Below are positions 61,467 to 64,000 of a DNA stretch of 64,000 nt, piece after piece. Below the pieces are notes generated by a model that ran no database searches, was not told the origin of the DNA, and worked only from the letters and a program-made list of their open reading frames with translations. Numbering within the stretch: position 1 is the stretch's first letter; each line of letters begins with the position of its first letter. Made by a program: the position numbers and the translations under genes. Source of the stretch: Lysobacter auxotrophicus (GTDB taxonomy: Bacteria > Pseudomonadota > Gammaproteobacteria > Xanthomonadales > Xanthomonadaceae); contig NZ_AP027041.1 of the NCBI RefSeq assembly GCF_027924565.1, forward strand, positions 3,286,001 through 3,350,000. The letters run 5' to 3'.

Positions 61467-61500
61467 CCGGGGGGAGGATGAGCGCACCCGCTCCCCCCGG
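61467..61500 (+). other. Strong stem-loop just before the first DUF4124 gene
   Basis: CCGGGGGGAG (61467-61476) pairs perfectly with CTCCCCCCGG (61491-61500) around a 14-nt loop. It ends eight bases before the ATG at 61509 and has no T run. Confidence 0.6.
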
Positions 61501-61508
61501 GAACCGAC

Positions 61509-62114
61509 ATGACCAAGCTGCACAAGGGCGCGCTGCGCAAGAGCACGCCGAAACAGCGCGCGACGGCGTCATGGATCGCACTGTTGGCCTTGTTGTGCGC
61601 GTTCGCCCCCGCGCACGCCGCAGGCGGCCTCCATCGCTGCGAAGCGCCCGACGGCTCGTCCGTCTACACCGACAGCGCCTGCGCGGCGTTCGACGCGAAG
61701 CCCGCCGCGATGTCGACCGACCTGCTCAACCGGCTGGCGTCGGACGATGCGGCGTTCGACACCGATTCGCGCGCGCGTTCGCTCTCCACCGCCATCCGCG
61801 TGCGTCGCGCGCCGCAGGCCGGCTGCGCGCGCAGCCCGACGCAGTTGTCCATGGACCTGCTGGCCTCCTTCGCGATGGGCGATGTGAATCGCATCGCCGA
61901 AAGCGTGCACTGGCCCGGCCTTCGCCATCGCCAAGCGCAGGTGGTGATGAACCGCCTCATGCAGCTCGCGCGCGCGTCGCTCGTCGAAGCCACCTTCTGG
62001 CCCGGGCTCGCCGGTGGCGGGGGTGGCGCGATGCAGCTCACGTTCGACCGCCCGCAGCGTGTGATGGAAGTCGGCGTGGAGCGTTACGCCGGTTGCTATT
62101 TCGTGCGCCTGTGA
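61509..62114 (+). CDS. Exported DUF4124-domain protein
   Basis: 201 residues. After a signal peptide (WIALLALLCAFAPAHAAG, cleavage near 38) comes a DUF4124-type segment, GGLHRCEAPDGSSVYTDSAC (residues 39-58), a small two-cysteine beta unit common in periplasmic proteins of this order. The rest is helical, with LLASFAMGDVNRIAESVHWP and a glycine run before the C-terminal beta part (VMEVGVERYAGCYFVRL). Function unknown. It is paralogous to the next gene. Confidence 0.8.
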   Translation: MTKLHKGALRKSTPKQRATASWIALLALLCAFAPAHAAGGLHRCEAPDGSSVYTDSACAAFDAKPAAMSTDLLNRLASDDAAFDTDSRARSLSTAIRVRRAPQAGCARSPTQLSMDLLASFAMGDVNRIAESVHWPGLRHRQAQVVMNRLMQLARASLVEATFWPGLAGGGGGAMQLTFDRPQRVMEVGVERYAGCYFVRL

Positions 62115-62192
62115 AGGCAGGCTCCGGACACCGTGCCTCGTTGTGCGATCCACGCACTGTCGGCGGGCGGTTCGCCCGGCTAGTCTGCGCCG

Positions 62193-62813
62193 ATGTCAGA
62201 CCCGCGCTTCCGTTCGATCCACACGCTCCTCGCGCTGATGTTGCTCGCATGGTGCGCGCCGGCCGCGGCCGACGTGCGCCATTGCGTGTTGCCCGACGGC
62301 CAGAGCGTTTTCACCGATCGCGGTTGCGCGGAAGTCGGCGGCACGGAGCAGGTCGAGCAGCGGCCGGTGGTCGGCAACGTCGAGAAGAAGCGCGCGCCCG
62401 GCTGCGCACGCAACCTCGATGACCTGCTGTTCGAGATGAATACCGCCTTCGCGGCCCACGACGCCAATCGCCTCGCCGGCGTCTATCACTGGACCGGGAT
62501 GTCCGGCAGCACCGCCTACAACGTGATGGAGCGGCTGGATGCGATCGTGCAGCGGCCGCTGATCGACATCGTGCCCGTGATGCCCGAGGACCAGCCGACG
62601 ACCGACGTCGAGACCGCCGCGCCCCGCCCCGTCTTTACCGAGGCCGTCCTGGCGGACGTCGCCGCCCCCGAGACACCGGCCGCCCCCGCGCCGCCCCGGC
62701 CGAGGAGCCCGGTCGCCGTGCGCGTGGAGCAGACGCTGGAAAACGGCATCACGCCGTCGCGGACGGTGTTCGGCCTGCAGAAGCATTTCGGCTGCTGGTG
62801 GATCAAGGGCTGA
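62193..62813 (+). CDS. Exported DUF4124-domain protein, paralogue
   Basis: 206 residues. Signal peptide (LLALMLLAWCAPAAADV), DUF4124 unit (RHCVLPDGQSVFTDRGCAEV), then DDLLFEMNTAFAAHDANRLA and GVYHWTGMSGSTAYNVMERL, the same order as in the preceding gene. A proline/alanine-rich insertion follows (about 130-165), and the end is VFGLQKHFGCWWIKG. The pair clearly arose by duplication. A possible -10 TAGTCT at 62181-62186 ends seven bases before the ATG, so the mRNA may be leaderless. Function unknown. Confidence 0.8.
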   Translation: MSDPRFRSIHTLLALMLLAWCAPAAADVRHCVLPDGQSVFTDRGCAEVGGTEQVEQRPVVGNVEKKRAPGCARNLDDLLFEMNTAFAAHDANRLAGVYHWTGMSGSTAYNVMERLDAIVQRPLIDIVPVMPEDQPTTDVETAAPRPVFTEAVLADVAAPETPAAPAPPRPRSPVAVRVEQTLENGITPSRTVFGLQKHFGCWWIKG

Positions 62814-62896
62814 ACCGGCCGTGCCGGCAAGCCCGCCGAATGGGAAGCGGCCGCGGCGCGAGGCACAATAGCGGTTTCCCCTGACGGACGGCCGCG

Positions 62897-63808
62897 ATGC
62901 AATACCCCGACTGGATCTGGCACAACGGCGCGATCAAGCGCTGGGCCGACGCCACCACGCACGTGATGTCGCACGCGCTGCATTACGGTTCGTCGGTGTT
63001 CGAAGGCATCCGCTGCTACCAGACGCCGAACGGCCCGGTGATCTTCCGCCTGACCGACCACAACACCCGCCTGTTCGCGTCGGCCAAGATCTACGACATG
63101 GCGATGCCGTATTCGCTGGAGCAGATCAACGCGGCGTGCCGCGAGGTCATCCAGGCCAACGAGAACACCACCGATTACCTGCGCCCCGTCGCGTACCGCG
63201 GCCTCGGCGGCTTCGGCCTGTCGGCCGACACGCCGACCGACGTCGCCGTCGCGACGTGGAAGATGGGCCAGTACCTGGGCGCGAGCGTGCTCGAACAGGG
63301 CATCGATGCCTGCGTATCGAGCTGGCAGCGCTTCGCCCCCAACACCCTGCCCGCCGGCGCGAAGGCGGGCGGCAATTACCTCTCCGGCCAGCTGGTCGCG
63401 CGCGAGGCGCGTCGCCTCGGCTTCGGCGAGGGCATCGCGCTGGCATCGACCGGCCTGCTGTCGGAAGGCGCCGGCGAGAACCTCTTCCTGGTGTTCGACG
63501 GCGCGCTGCACACCACGCCGGTAAGCGCCGCGCTGCTCAACGGCATCACGCGCAACACGATCATCACGCTCGCTCGCGACGCCGGCATCGACGTGGTCGA
63601 GCGCGACCTGCCGCGCGAGTACCTGTACCTGTGCGACGAGTTGTTCATGTGCGGCACGGCGGCGGAAATCACGCCGATCCGCTCCGTCGACGGCCGACAG
63701 GTGGGCGCCGGCAAGCCGGGCTCGGTGACGCGTCGCATCCAGGAGCTGTTCTTCGGCCTGTTCGACGGCAAGACGCCGGACAAGTACGGGTGGCTGGAAG
63801 CGCTGTAA
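62897..63808 (+). CDS. ilvE: Branched-chain amino-acid aminotransferase
   Basis: 303-residue PLP enzyme, fold type IV, interconverting branched-chain amino acids and their 2-oxo acids (EC 2.6.1.42). The PLP lysine is in GAKAGGNYLSGQLVAREARR (about 153-172), followed by STGLLSEGAGENLFLVFDG with the PLP-binding Glu, and SGTAAEITP-type phosphate loop (MCGTAAEITPIRSVDG). Length is normal for IlvE. The ATG at 62897 has CACAAT, a possible -10, about 28 bp upstream. Own terminator follows. Confidence 0.97.
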   Translation: MQYPDWIWHNGAIKRWADATTHVMSHALHYGSSVFEGIRCYQTPNGPVIFRLTDHNTRLFASAKIYDMAMPYSLEQINAACREVIQANENTTDYLRPVAYRGLGGFGLSADTPTDVAVATWKMGQYLGASVLEQGIDACVSSWQRFAPNTLPAGAKAGGNYLSGQLVAREARRLGFGEGIALASTGLLSEGAGENLFLVFDGALHTTPVSAALLNGITRNTIITLARDAGIDVVERDLPREYLYLCDELFMCGTAAEITPIRSVDGRQVGAGKPGSVTRRIQELFFGLFDGKTPDKYGWLEAL

Positions 63809-63832
63809 GTGCTGCGGTCATCGGATACGAAG

Positions 63833-63855
63833 AAGGCGCCGGAAGGCGCCTTTTT
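63833..63855 (+). terminator. Intrinsic terminator of ilvE
   Basis: AAGGCGCC-GGAA-GGCGCC followed by five T. Confidence 0.9.
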
Positions 63856-63914
63856 CGTTGATGGATGCGTTACGCGTGCACGCGCCGTCTGGGCGCTCTT
63901 GCCGTTGTTGTTGT

Positions 63915-63988
63915 GACCCCGGTAAGCGAAGCGCACCCGAGTGGCAGGTGATCGCGTCCCCGGGTGCTTCGCTTACCCGGGCTACAAG
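63915..63988. repeat. Inverted pair of the CCGGGTAAGCGAAGCGC element
   Basis: CCCCGGTAAGCGAAGCGCACCCG at 63917-63939 faces CGGGTGCTTCGCTTACCCGG at 63961-63980, giving a long hairpin. Same core as 24173-24191 and 32588-32612. Confidence 0.8.
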
Positions 63989-64000
63989 AGCGGCGATGCG

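Overview
The window is high-GC proteobacterial chromosome. Protein similarity, gene content and intergenic repeats point to the Lysobacter/Xanthomonadaceae group: very large TonB-dependent receptors, a lysine/alanine-rich H1-like protein, a manganese riboswitch in front of a GDT1-family exporter, an S-adenosylhomocysteine (SAH) riboswitch in front of ahcY, and dispersed short hairpin repeats. No rRNA, tRNA, CRISPR array, integrase or insertion sequence was recognised.

Layout. 1-14 kb: two tandem paralogous TonB-dependent receptors (the first cut by the window edge) and a 2-oxoglutarate/Fe(II) oxygenase, facing a reverse-strand operon that runs pckG, a second 2OG oxygenase, a sulfotransferase-like P-loop protein, a TPR-sulfotransferase, an ECF sigma factor, its probable anti-sigma factor and a DUF4097 envelope protein. 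14-18 kb: a TetR regulator divergent from fadE, with a palindromic operator over the fadE promoter, and a hotdog-fold protein. 18-24 kb: a frameshifted zinc-ribbon gene, a DUF1304 protein, an ATP/ADP-translocase-like carrier, a GMC oxidoreductase and a class-C beta-lactamase-fold hydrolase. 24-28 kb: the H1-like gene with a long upstream region holding a probable ~190-nt small RNA or attenuated leader, then gcvH and gcvT. 28-32.5 kb: SPFH/NfeD pair and a second ECF sigma/anti-sigma/PDZ cluster. 32.7-36.5 kb: a Fur-controlled heme-uptake cluster (hemP, receptor, DUF6607). 36.5-42 kb: aldo/keto reductase, riboswitch-controlled Mn exporter, GGDEF protein, nucleoside transporter, ribokinase. 42-48 kb: a second Fur-controlled receptor with a PepSY protein, dusB, a methyltransferase. 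48.7-52.6 kb: YdjM-like membrane hydrolase, and a calcineurin-type phosphoesterase coupled to a two-domain acyltransferase resembling the ornithine-lipid synthase OlsF. 52.8-64 kb: methionine cycle (metK, riboswitch-ahcY, metF) split by a decayed type VI secretion (T6SS) island, then two DUF4124 proteins and ilvE.

How parts fit. metK, ahcY and metF make SAM, remove SAH and regenerate the methyl donor. fadE with pckG fits growth on fatty acids, since PEP carboxykinase feeds gluconeogenesis. The two Fur sites mark two iron-acquisition units. Two independent ECF sigma modules probably each control an envelope response. The T6SS island shows two deletion junctions, one producing an in-frame Hcp-PAAR chimera and one joining a shortened VgrG to the tail of an M15-like peptidoglycan peptidase, with probable orphan immunity genes left downstream. 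The most promising candidate for an undescribed system is the TonB-receptor/2OG-oxygenase/sulfotransferase/ECF-sigma locus at 1-12.3 kb.
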